Shown: positions 27,417-35,286 of the stretch, piece after piece | Layout of the letters: each line of letters starts with the position of its first letter | Numbering within the stretch: position 1 is the first letter of the stretch | Assembly (NCBI RefSeq): GCF_000427295.1 | Contig: NZ_ATNM01000065.1 | Coordinates: 5,613 to 69,612, forward strand | Source: Cyclobacterium qasimii M12-11B | GTDB taxonomy: Bacteria > Bacteroidota > Bacteroidia > Cytophagales > Cyclobacteriaceae | DNA length: 64,000 bases | Direction of reading: 5' to 3' | Program-made: the position numbers and the translations under genes | The notes under the pieces: generated by a model | Databases searched by the model: none | What the model was told of the DNA's origin: nothing | What the model saw: the letters and a program-made list of their open reading frames with translations, nothing else

Positions 27417-28904
27417 TTATATTTTATCCAATGGAAACAAAGGTTTTCTTCGGTGCTTGTAAGTCAAACTTGCCATATCTGCCCTTGTAACGCCAGGGGT
27501 ATTGGCCCTTAAAATCGTTTTGCATACAGATTGGTAAGCTGCCAATGGCGCATTAACTCCTTTTGCCACCAACACATCATAGGACGATGGGTCAATATTA
27601 AAATGAAGCAATTGCTGAAGACTAAATGGTACAATACGCAAGGAGGTAAGCATAATGGTATTGCCGGCTTTGCTGGTTACAATGGCTGTTTCTCCCATAT
27701 TGAAGTTGACCTGTCCACCATGTCTTGGTTCTTTCTCTGTGAATTTCCCATCTACAATTTCCTCCAGTTTCACTTCCAAAGACATGGTTTCACCATGTAA
27801 TTTGTCTGTTTTTGCGCCAATATTTATAGTGTAATACCCTTCTGGATTCTTCGCCTTAATTTCAGCTACTGCTTCAGGATCATAGATACACACAAAACTT
27901 TTTACTCCAGAACAGGATTCCAAAACATCAAGAAGAAAGGTGCTGTCTGCCGGTGAACCGCCACCAACATTGTCACCCATATCCAGTATCAGCAAAGGTT
28001 TTTCAGCTTTGTCGATATGCTCCGGCAATTCTTCCAAGCCTATTTTCTTTCCAGAAAAATCCTGGTGGTTTTTAAGCAAATAATCATTTAAAACATTTGC
28101 TTTATTTTCTGCCAGGTATTTATCGTTATTGGTTATCACAATAAAGCTCGTTCCCATTTCTGGTACATCAGCATAAGGAAATCCCAAAACAACATTTGTA
28201 GACAATACGCCAGGATCATCCTGAATTTCCCTGGCAAAGGCAAATAAGGTTTTGCAAGGATCAGATCCAGTGTGCTGCATTTCAATGCTTATTGCCACCT
28301 TCGTTTGCATAAGAAACATTTCAGGCTTTATCTTGCCCTTAAGCGTATCCACCATCAAGATAGCTGCTGATTTACCTACATCTCTTTGGTCTACATGAGG
28401 ATTGGTTTTGTAAGCAACAAGCGCATCTACCGCCTCCACCATTGTCTCACTTAGATTGCAATGTGGATCAATGGTGCCAATAATAGGAAGATCTGGCCCC
28501 AGGATTTCCCGAACCATTTTTAACCAATGACCATCAAAATCCAAATAGGGCACACTAACACCAGCACCATGAGGCACTACCATTAAGCCATCTAATTGAG
28601 GAGCCTCTTTTAGGGTTCGCTCCACTTCTTTGATTAAGCGAATAGCCGTTTCTTCAGCAATTATTCCTCCTGGAGTCGCTTCAGCATAAAACAAAGGGAC
28701 AAGTTCTATGTCCTCTTCAGCGCTTAAAATCGAAACCATGCCACCAATTTCATGAAAAGCATCACGGTATTCGGCTATAACATCCTGTCCATACAGCAGG
28801 TGTCCATTTTCGAAATCTCCCCAAGTAGTTTCCTGGTCTAAAAAGGTGTTTGATTCATGGTAAACACCGATTATACCAATGCGTTTTTTTGAACTATTCA
28901 ACAT
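27417..28904 (-). CDS. M81-family metallopeptidase (MlrC-like)
   Basis: A 495-residue protein of the family founded by microcystinase MlrC, which cleaves linear amides. The zinc ligands are visible: Glu17 (GVYHESNTF), Asp146 and His148 (GTIDPHCNLSE) and His170 (YKTNPHVDQRDVG). The Asp-X-His...His spacing (2 and 22 residues) equals that reported for MlrC. The C-terminal domain starts near LLILDMGDNVGGGSPADST. Family members occur widely in catabolic clusters and act on substrates other than microcystin, mostly unknown. The start overlaps the RidA stop by 11 bp. In this island it could hydrolyse an amide-linked sugar or amino acid, which is inference. Confidence 0.9.
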   Translation of the reverse strand: MLNSSKKRIGIIGVYHESNTFLDQETTWGDFENGHLLYGQDVIAEYRDAFHEIGGMVSILSAEEDIELVPLFYAEATPGGIIAEETAIRLIKEVERTLKEAPQLDGLMVVPHGAGVSVPYLDFDGHWLKMVREILGPDLPIIGTIDPHCNLSETMVEAVDALVAYKTNPHVDQRDVGKSAAILMVDTLKGKIKPEMFLMQTKVAISIEMQHTGSDPCKTLFAFAREIQDDPGVLSTNVVLGFPYADVPEMGTSFIVITNNDKYLAENKANVLNDYLLKNHQDFSGKKIGLEELPEHIDKAEKPLLILDMGDNVGGGSPADSTFLLDVLESCSGVKSFVCIYDPEAVAEIKAKNPEGYYTINIGAKTDKLHGETMSLEVKLEEIVDGKFTEKEPRHGGQVNFNMGETAIVTSKAGNTIMLTSLRIVPFSLQQLLHFNIDPSSYDVLVAKGVNAPLAAYQSVCKTILRANTPGVTRADMASLTYKHRRKPLFPLDKI

Positions 28905-29274
28905 ATGCTACTAAATCTACTTCAAATTTCAGCAAAGTACCCAAGCAACCAATCAAGGTAGTTCTAGCAGGAAATGGTGCCTGAAAGTATTCTTTATAAA
29001 TGGCGTTAAATTCCGCCAGGTCCTCTTGATTTCCTACGTAGTTTCTCACCTGAACCACATCACTAAAATCTAAACCAGCGGCCGCCAGGATCTTTTTAGC
29101 GTTATCAAAAGATCTTCTTACTTCATTTTCAAATGTGTCGTTTACGATTTTCCCATTTTCATCAACCGAAGCCTGGCCAGAAACGAAGACCATATTGTTT
29201 ACTTTGAGTGCTGGAGAAAAAGGCAATGGACTTCTTGGAACACCTTCGCCTGAAATAACTTCTTTGTTTACCAT
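28894..29274 (-). CDS. RidA-family protein (enamine/imine deaminase)
   Basis: A 126-residue YjgF/YER057c/UK114 protein. RidA enzymes hydrolyse reactive enamines such as 2-aminoacrylate released by PLP-dependent lyases. Visible motifs are FSPALKVNNMVFVSGQASVDENG and the C-terminal PARTTLIG, whose Arg (about residue 104) is the catalytic anchor. Pairing with the threonine-synthase-like gene upstream makes chemical sense. It overlaps the M81 start by 11 bp. Upstream is a 265-bp gap with strong hairpins, so transcription of the operon may be adjusted or re-started here. Confidence 0.9.
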   Translation of the reverse strand: MVNKEVISGEGVPRSPLPFSPALKVNNMVFVSGQASVDENGKIVNDTFENEVRRSFDNAKKILAAAGLDFSDVVQVRNYVGNQEDLAEFNAIYKEYFQAPFPARTTLIGCLGTLLKFEVDLVAYVE

Positions 29275-29454
29275 AATTTTTTTAATCGTTTTTCTGTGAT
29301 TTGTTTTACCCGGATTTTAATTGGGTGGATTTTAAATACAATTTACAAATCTGATCAGTCAAATATTATTATTAATCCAGATTATACGAAAGAATTCGAA
29401 ATAACCCGTCCTGAACTTTTATCAGGGCCTGTCCTGAACATTCTTCAGGGGATT

Positions 29455-29507
29455 GGTAAAACCACATGATAACCAGACTATCTGCCTGATTATCGTGTGA
29501 TTTTACC
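29455..29507. repeat. Long hairpin in the NAL-RidA intergenic space
   Basis: GGTAAAACCACATGATAA pairs with TTATCGTGTGATTTTACC over 18 positions with two non-Watson-Crick positions, around a 17-base loop. Directly to the left lies a second hairpin, CCTGAA/TTCAGG (29433-29450). No T run follows on the minus strand, so it looks more like a REP-type or RNA-processing element inside the operon than a terminator. Confidence 0.6.
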
Positions 29508-29539
29508 ATGTATTAGGATAGCAATATCCCAATCCAATA

Positions 29540-30454
29540 TTAAGCACCTATTTTTGCTGCTTTTACAACTCTATCAATCAATTCTTCCACTTTCTTGTCT
29601 TCCCAAACTTTATTGGTATTACCCACTGGTGCTATAGAAGCCCCAATATCTACTCCATACCTCATTTGAATGGCTTGTCTAAAGAAAGTCCAGATATTTG
29701 GTAAGGTTTCAGCAATTACCTCTTGGAAAACCAGCATGAAGTCTGTTGCCAATGCCACATCCCCTTTTACAAATGCATCTCGAACATGTTTACACTCAGG
29801 CTCGAAAACATTATAATAAGAACCAATGGCACCATTAGTACCACATAAGACTGCATGACACATCAATTCATCTGCTCCACTAAAAAGCACCAACTCACCC
29901 TTTGAACTATAAGAAATGGTACTAATCTCAAGAAGGTTATTGGTAGTCAATTTCATGCCCACCATATTAGGCATCTTGAGTAATTTATTTACAAATCCGC
30001 CCAATCCGTCTGAAAAACTGGTGGAACCCAATTGGTAAGGAAAGAAAGGCAAATCTGTAGCGGTAGCAATAGCTCGATAATGTTCCAATGCCATCCCTGA
30101 ACTTCCGTCTGTAGGACCATAATAAACAGGCGCAACAGAGGAAATACCATCTATTTTGCATGAAGCAGCATGCTTGGCTAAACGTACAGACTCCTGTGTC
30201 GTCATGGAACCTACCTGTACCATAATTGGCACTCTACCCGCATTGACATCTGCAGTAATCTCAGTCACCTTGTTTCTGTCAGCTTCACTTAGTAAAAACC
30301 CTTGACCTGTAGATCCAAGTAGATACAAGCCATCTACTCCACCCTGAGATATTAAAACATCTACCCACTTCTCTAACTGCTTAAATTCAGGACGACCATT
30401 GCCATCCATTGGAGTAAGCATTGCTGGCCATACCCCTTTCAAATTTTCATACAT
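29540..30454 (-). CDS. DapA/NanA-family aldolase (N-acetylneuraminate-lyase-like)
   Basis: A 304-residue class I aldolase of the DHDPS/NAL superfamily. It has GSTGQG at 47-52 (the GSTGE carboxylate-binding loop of NAL), a catalytic Tyr in FFPYQLG (140) and the Schiff-base Lys in VGMKLTT (168). Reading GMKLTT, not GxKD, and FLLS after GSTG favour the sialic-acid/keto-acid lyase side over lysine biosynthesis. The likely reaction is cleavage of a 2-keto-3-deoxy acid to pyruvate plus an aldehyde or sugar. There is no signal peptide. It follows the PLP-enzyme gene by 18 bp. A second, exported homologue lies at 51585-52610. Confidence 0.88.
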   Translation of the reverse strand: MYENLKGVWPAMLTPMDGNGRPEFKQLEKWVDVLISQGGVDGLYLLGSTGQGFLLSEADRNKVTEITADVNAGRVPIMVQVGSMTTQESVRLAKHAASCKIDGISSVAPVYYGPTDGSSGMALEHYRAIATATDLPFFPYQLGSTSFSDGLGGFVNKLLKMPNMVGMKLTTNNLLEISTISYSSKGELVLFSGADELMCHAVLCGTNGAIGSYYNVFEPECKHVRDAFVKGDVALATDFMLVFQEVIAETLPNIWTFFRQAIQMRYGVDIGASIAPVGNTNKVWEDKKVEELIDRVVKAAKIGA

Positions 30455-30472
30455 ATTTAATTGATTTATCTT

Positions 30473-31564
30473 TTATACTGCAAAATATTGATCCATTTCT
30501 TTATAACTACTTAAATAGCTTACCGGGTTGTGGACAATCAACTCTTCAACGGCATCGGGGTCTTTAAATCCACTTCCAGAGACAATACAAACTGCATTGG
30601 CATCTTTATCCACTTCACCAGCGGCTACCGCTTTCATCCATCCCGCCAAAGCTACCGCACCCGCAGGTTCTGTGTATATCCCTTCTTTTATTGCCAATAA
30701 TCGCTGACATTCAAAGGTCTCTTCATCACTGACCAAAAAACCATTTCCACCAGTTGCCTTGCATTCTCTTAAGGTTTCCGTTCCGTCTATTACATTGGCC
30801 ACTTGAAGCCCGCTCACTTTAGTCGTGGCATTTGTTACAGCCTGGGCTTCTTCCAAGCCTTTTCTCAGATTTCCGGCAATGGTATCATTTCCCTCAGGTT
30901 GAACGCAATGCACTTTTGGCACTTCAAAATTTGCATGCTGGCATTTCCATGTTTGAAAGCCTCTGGCAATCGCCAAGGCCAAGCCTCCACCTCCGGACGG
31001 TACAAATACATTGCCCACATGCTCAAGGTCTTCTGCCAGCTCAAAACTTATCGTTTGTACGCCTGTCATCCCAATAGGACTGTACTTAAAAGCACTTACT
31101 TGTAAGCGGGTATTGTTTTCTATAGCTACTTCACCAAGCTTGTCGAATACCCTTTCGCTTACTTCACTGTTCTTTCCAAATTCTTTAATAACATACAAAG
31201 AGGCACCATAAGCCCTCATTTGTTTTAATTTACCTTCAGGCGCGCCATCTACTATCGCAATTTTGCAAGGAATACCTGCTGCGGCTGCATAAGCAGCGAG
31301 TGCGGCACCAGTATTCCCACTGGAGGTAGCCAAGCAAATCTTGCCTTTATTCGCCAAAACATCTGCTATGGCAAAAGCAGCGAAGCGGTCTTTGTAGGAA
31401 CCGGAAGGATTGGAGGATTCCAATTTGAAATAAAGGTTTGGAAAACCCAATTCAGGGCCAATTTGCCTTGACTTAATCAAGGGCGTATTTCCTTCTCCCA
31501 ATGAAAATGGTGCTATTCCCTGGGGTAAATTTAATAACGGTGTGTATTTGCTTATTCCTTTCAA
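30473..31564 (-). CDS. Threonine-synthase-like PLP-dependent enzyme
   Basis: A 363-residue fold-type II PLP enzyme. The cofactor Lys58 lies in NPSGSYKDRF, the phosphate-binding loop is VPSGGGGLALA (~192-202), and ATSSGNTGAALAAYAAA is the substrate loop. It resembles threonine synthase but lacks the long N-terminal domain and is probably a beta-eliminating lyase or replacement enzyme in this setting. The genes thrA and thrB are not nearby, so a role in threonine biosynthesis is unlikely. With RidA two genes downstream, an ammonia-lyase giving an enamine product is a reasonable guess. The start overlaps the SDR stop by 4 bp (translational coupling). Confidence 0.85.
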   Translation of the reverse strand: MKGISKYTPLLNLPQGIAPFSLGEGNTPLIKSRQIGPELGFPNLYFKLESSNPSGSYKDRFAAFAIADVLANKGKICLATSSGNTGAALAAYAAAAGIPCKIAIVDGAPEGKLKQMRAYGASLYVIKEFGKNSEVSERVFDKLGEVAIENNTRLQVSAFKYSPIGMTGVQTISFELAEDLEHVGNVFVPSGGGGLALAIARGFQTWKCQHANFEVPKVHCVQPEGNDTIAGNLRKGLEEAQAVTNATTKVSGLQVANVIDGTETLRECKATGGNGFLVSDEETFECQRLLAIKEGIYTEPAGAVALAGWMKAVAAGEVDKDANAVCIVSGSGFKDPDAVEELIVHNPVSYLSSYKEMDQYFAV

Positions 31565-32385
31565 AATTCGTTGGGGAATTGTAGGTTCTTGTTTTTATAA
31601 CTATTGAAATTATGGGTAAATCCTCCATCGATAACCAATGAGGTCCCATTTACAAAAGAAGCATTGTCAGAAGCCAACCAGAAAACGCCGTTAGCAATTT
31701 CCTCAGGTGAGGCACTTCGTTGTAGAGGTGTCATGTCTTCCATTTCATTCACCAGGCTCTGACTTACATCAATGCCTTCGGTATCTTTGAAATTACTGCT
31801 CATGGCCGTGGTTACATTTCCAGGGCAAACCGCTACAACTCTGATACCTGACGGCCCATACAAGGCTGCCATTTCATAGGTTAAGCTTAACAAAGCACCT
31901 TTTGCAGCAATATAGGCTGGGCTTGAACCTCCTGCTCTTTCTGCCATAACACTGCTCAGGTGGACAATTACTCCTCCCTTGCGTCCAGACGCCATCTTTT
32001 TTGCTGCCAATTTCGAAAGAAATACCGGAGAGGTGAGACAGATCTTTAAGGTCTTTTCCCAATTTTCCCTGGAAATGGTATTCAAAGTCTCAATGGTTCT
32101 CCAAGCTGCATTGTTAATTAAAACATCTATTCTACCCCATTTACTAAATGTCGCCTCCACGATTTCATCCACAAAATCATCTATTGCCAGGTCTCCATCT
32201 AAGACCAAAACATTTTCTGGTTTTGAAAGAGAATTCGCTGCGTCCTGCAATTCATCTTTGTTTTCTGAAACCATGGCAACAAAATCACCATTGGCAACAA
32301 AAGCCTCTGTAATTGCCTTGCCTATGCCTCTAGAAGCGCCGGTAACAATAACTACCCTAGGCTTGTTTTCCTCTTCACTTTTCAT
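31561..32385 (-). CDS. Short-chain dehydrogenase/reductase (SDR)
   Basis: A 274-residue classical SDR. It has the NAD(P)-binding motif TGASRGIGKAI (15-25), LINNAAW (89-95) and the catalytic set Ser144/145, Tyr158 and Lys162 (SSPAYIAAKGALL). The C-terminal SFVNGTSLVIDGG is the usual end of the fold. It probably oxidises a hydroxyl of a sugar acid or hydroxy acid. Sequence alone does not give the substrate. It lies in the middle of the operon: 10 bp after the deacylase gene and overlapping the PLP gene by 4 bp. Confidence 0.9.
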   Translation of the reverse strand: MKSEEENKPRVVIVTGASRGIGKAITEAFVANGDFVAMVSENKDELQDAANSLSKPENVLVLDGDLAIDDFVDEIVEATFSKWGRIDVLINNAAWRTIETLNTISRENWEKTLKICLTSPVFLSKLAAKKMASGRKGGVIVHLSSVMAERAGGSSPAYIAAKGALLSLTYEMAALYGPSGIRVVAVCPGNVTTAMSSNFKDTEGIDVSQSLVNEMEDMTPLQRSASPEEIANGVFWLASDNASFVNGTSLVIDGGFTHNFNSYKNKNLQFPNEF

Positions 32386-32395
32386 TTAATGCTAT

Positions 32396-33289
32396 TTATT
32401 GTATTGGTAAAATTCCAGCAAGTGCATCTCCTGCCTTTGCCATAGGCACCGCCCTTTTTAAGAATACCATTCCTGATCGTTGCGCAATGATGTCCGCTCC
32501 TTTCTCCCCATTCTCTCTTAGTAAATACCCCAACTTATCTCCTTCGCTAACGGAATCACCCAAATCAACCTGAGCAATAAATATCCCTTCTTCAGGGGCA
32601 GGATGCATCACCTGCAAATGCCCACTTCCAGGCTTATTGTCTTCAAGCGTATATTGAATGTTTGCCTGACTGGCCTGGCCAGGCAACATACCGAAATACT
32701 TCAATACATTCTCACAACCTTCAACAAGGTCATCCACCCCTTCTGCCCGGTAACCTCCACCTCTGTACTCACTATAAATAGCCGGCACATTGGCATCCCT
32801 TGCTACTGATAAAGTTCTTCCCTCTAGTTCAGGACTTGTTCCCCAAACAATAGGCAAGTTAAAAGCGGCTGCCATGGCTCTCTGAGTGTCCAAAACCGAT
32901 GGGTCCTGGTGCAACATATAACCTGAAAGGGGAGAAATATCAAACAAGTCTCCTCCCGTGTGCATGTCAATAAAGAAATCTGCTTTTTTGATCAGCTCAC
33001 TTATTTCTGCAGCAACTTGTTGGGTAATGGTACCTTGAGAATCTCCAGGGCAAGTCCTGGCAAGGTCAAGCTTGTCTTCTCCTACCCGTGCTCCTGAAAA
33101 ATAGGCGTTTCTATTAGTAATTGGCACAAGTGTAATCGAACCAGCTATCAAGGTCTCTTTCAACTGGTTAATTAACTTCAACACCGCCAGGACAGGTTCG
33201 TATTCATCACCGTGAACCCCTGCAATTATAAGCCCATTTGGGCCTTCTTTAGAAGCCTTGATAATATGGGACGAAAATAATTCAGCCAT
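32396..33289 (-). CDS. AspA/AstE-family deacylase (succinylglutamate desuccinylase/aspartoacylase)
   Basis: A 297-residue M14-type zinc deacylase that removes acyl groups from N-acyl amino acids. Zinc ligands His26 and Glu29 sit in AGVHGDEYEP, and a further His lies in FFIDMHTGGD (about 113). The C-terminal ~70 residues (APEEGIFIAQVDLGDSVSEGDKLG...) form the lipoyl-like beta domain typical of DoeB/EutE-like members that deacetylate N-acetyl-diaminobutyrate. The presence of an N-deacylase beside a PLP lyase and RidA suggests degradation of an N-acylated amino acid or amino sugar acid. It follows the SGNH gene by 7 bp. Confidence 0.87.
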   Translation of the reverse strand: MAELFSSHIIKASKEGPNGLIIAGVHGDEYEPVLAVLKLINQLKETLIAGSITLVPITNRNAYFSGARVGEDKLDLARTCPGDSQGTITQQVAAEISELIKKADFFIDMHTGGDLFDISPLSGYMLHQDPSVLDTQRAMAAAFNLPIVWGTSPELEGRTLSVARDANVPAIYSEYRGGGYRAEGVDDLVEGCENVLKYFGMLPGQASQANIQYTLEDNKPGSGHLQVMHPAPEEGIFIAQVDLGDSVSEGDKLGYLLRENGEKGADIIAQRSGMVFLKRAVPMAKAGDALAGILPIQ

Positions 33290-33296
33290 TTTTAAT

Positions 33297-34061
33297 TTAA
33301 TTTTTCAACTTTTCGATTCTAACTATTTCTTGGCATATTTTGTCTGCCATTAGTGCATGCCCCTTGTCATTGGGATGCACCCCGTCCAGTAATATTTCTT
33401 CTACTGTATTTTCCTTACTGTCATAATAGTCGGAAAACAGCTTGAAATTGTCCACCAGACCTGTCTTGTATTTATTTGATAGCTTTTTAACAACGGCTAC
33501 ATATTGTTTCAGCCTAACATTCTGGTATTCAGGATACTTTCCTCTCAGTCCATTCGGTGCGATTAAAAGGACCTTAGTCCCTCGGGATTGTAGTTCCTTT
33601 ATCATGAATTCCAGGTTGCTTTTATACTGTTTTAATGGAATTCTTGATTTCCCATCAGGCCCGGAATCATCTATATGGGCATCATTGGTACCAAAACCTA
33701 TGATCACCAAATCAGGATTATGAGCTAGGACATCCGTTTCGAATCTGTCCATACCATGTTTAATTTTGAATAAATCATGGTCTTTAATGCTACCAGTATG
33801 ACTTCCTGGAATCCCGGAATTGATCACTTCTGCCGCTATGCCTTTCTCCAAAAGCAGTGAAGGCAACCTTTGGGCAAAAACCTGTTCTATGGTACTTCGT
33901 GTTGCTGTTATTGAGTTCCCAAAAGCGACAACTTTTAGTTTATCCCCCATCAAGGAAACGGTTTCTGTTTCAGCGCGCTGTTTGAAATTGGCATTAAAAA
34001 CGGCATCCACTACCGTCAATGGCAATAACTTTAATAAAAACAAAACAACTAATAGGTTCAT
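33297..34061 (-). CDS. SGNH/GDSL hydrolase, exported (putative O-acetyl esterase)
   Basis: A 254-residue serine esterase with a signal peptide (residues 1-20). Block I is VVAFGNSIT with Ser50 (GNS in place of GDS), the Asn block is IIGFGTNDAHID, and the C-terminal Asp/His block is LDGVHPNDKGHALM. Such enzymes remove acetyl groups from glycans. Sialate O-acetylesterases are one example and would suit the neighbouring sialidase-like genes. It is probably the first gene of the catabolic block after the sialidase at 34122, with a 60-bp gap between them. Confidence 0.85.
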   Translation of the reverse strand: MNLLVVLFLLKLLPLTVVDAVFNANFKQRAETETVSLMGDKLKVVAFGNSITATRSTIEQVFAQRLPSLLLEKGIAAEVINSGIPGSHTGSIKDHDLFKIKHGMDRFETDVLAHNPDLVIIGFGTNDAHIDDSGPDGKSRIPLKQYKSNLEFMIKELQSRGTKVLLIAPNGLRGKYPEYQNVRLKQYVAVVKKLSNKYKTGLVDNFKLFSDYYDSKENTVEEILLDGVHPNDKGHALMADKICQEIVRIEKLKN

Positions 34062-34121
34062 CTCTGCATTAAATTTATGCTAGCCAAATATATTTCAGGC
34101 TTCAATAACATATCGAATTAC

Positions 34122-35261
34122 TTATTCTCCGTAAACCCAATCCAAATCTAAAAGCGTCAATCTGGTTACGGAAAGCCCTGTTCCTGCAGGTCTATCCCCC
34201 GCACAATAGGAGAGTAAGACCTCATCATCATTTACAAAATGAATGGCCGTATAACAATACCAACCATCAGGATCATCTTCCAAAACTTTTTCGCTTTCCC
34301 AGGTTTTGCCTTCATCTTTAGAAATGGCAATATTCAATGGGGTCCTTTTCCCCTTGTACATTCCTTGTTTTACTCCGTTATTGTTCCAGACCATCAATAA
34401 ATCCCCTGTAGAAGGGATTCTTGCAATAGTAGCCGGAGAGACTGGAGATGAAATATTTGTAGGTTTTGCGGGAGTCCATTTCTTTCCTAAGTTTTTAGAA
34501 TAAGAGGAATATTGCACACCATCATCAGTACGAATAATCATCATCAATTTTCCGTTTTTCAGGGCAACCAAACCAGGCTCTTGAAAGACGATATTGTTTT
34601 GGTTTTTCACTTCTTTTCCTGACTTCCAGGTTGCGCCATTGTCATCGGAAAAATAGGTGAATAACTGACCATTTTCGTTGAAATCTTCTCCTTCCGAAGT
34701 TCTGTGTAAGGCTACAGGCATTATCAACCTGCCATTTTCCAATTGGAGCACCCTGTTATTATTGAGGACAAAGTATCCTTCCCGATCCGTAATACAAGAT
34801 GTAGGTGCTGACCAGGTTTCTCCTTCATCTTTGGAAATTCGCATCAAGGGTTTGCAATCGCTTAAACCGTTTTTACGAGCGTAAAACAATGCAATATTGC
34901 CATCCTGGAGTCTCAATAATGAAACGGACATGACATTCATTCTCCCATCATTTGGAACTATGGTCCTGTCCTCATCAGTCCAGGTTTGACCATCATCTTC
35001 AGAATACCTTGCTGCCAAAAAAGCGGAGCCAAAATCACTGGCGGATTTGCCCGTAAAATGGGTGTAAATAAACATGATCCGCCCATCTTTTAAGCGGATA
35101 AAATCTCCCTCACTGTTTCGGGGATTGTTTTCTCCTGGATCCAACTGCAAAACAGTTTTTCTATCCTGGGCTTTTAACTCATCCAAGGCGGAAAAACTAA
35201 AAAGGAGGAATAGAAAAATCAATCCCTTACCTAGCTTCATACTTAAATTATTTCCATTCAT
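34122..35261 (-). CDS. Sialidase-like six-bladed propeller, exported (paralogue 1)
   Basis: A 379-residue exported protein with a signal peptide (about residues 8-31). Five Asp boxes mark the blades: SEDDGQTW, SKDEGETW, SDDNGATW, the degenerate SKNLGKKW, and SKDEGKTW. The RNSEGDFIRLKDGR segment near the N-terminus carries a conserved Arg as in exo-sialidases. The overall plan is that of GH33-like hydrolases, but I cannot confirm the Arg triad and Tyr/Glu nucleophile, so the bond cleaved is unknown. It is closely related to the genes at 36834 and 38012, pointing to local duplication. It sits between a sulfatase and an SGNH esterase gene. Confidence 0.85.
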   Translation of the reverse strand: MNGNNLSMKLGKGLIFLFLLFSFSALDELKAQDRKTVLQLDPGENNPRNSEGDFIRLKDGRIMFIYTHFTGKSASDFGSAFLAARYSEDDGQTWTDEDRTIVPNDGRMNVMSVSLLRLQDGNIALFYARKNGLSDCKPLMRISKDEGETWSAPTSCITDREGYFVLNNNRVLQLENGRLIMPVALHRTSEGEDFNENGQLFTYFSDDNGATWKSGKEVKNQNNIVFQEPGLVALKNGKLMMIIRTDDGVQYSSYSKNLGKKWTPAKPTNISSPVSPATIARIPSTGDLLMVWNNNGVKQGMYKGKRTPLNIAISKDEGKTWESEKVLEDDPDGWYCYTAIHFVNDDEVLLSYCAGDRPAGTGLSVTRLTLLDLDWVYGE

Positions 35262-35286
35262 ATTTTTAACTATTTTCTATGGTAGG

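Noticed and set aside
30473-31564. Biosynthetic threonine synthase
   Set aside because: The gene sits in a catabolic operon, lacks the long N-terminal domain and has no thrA/thrB neighbours; a lyase role is more likely, though not proven.
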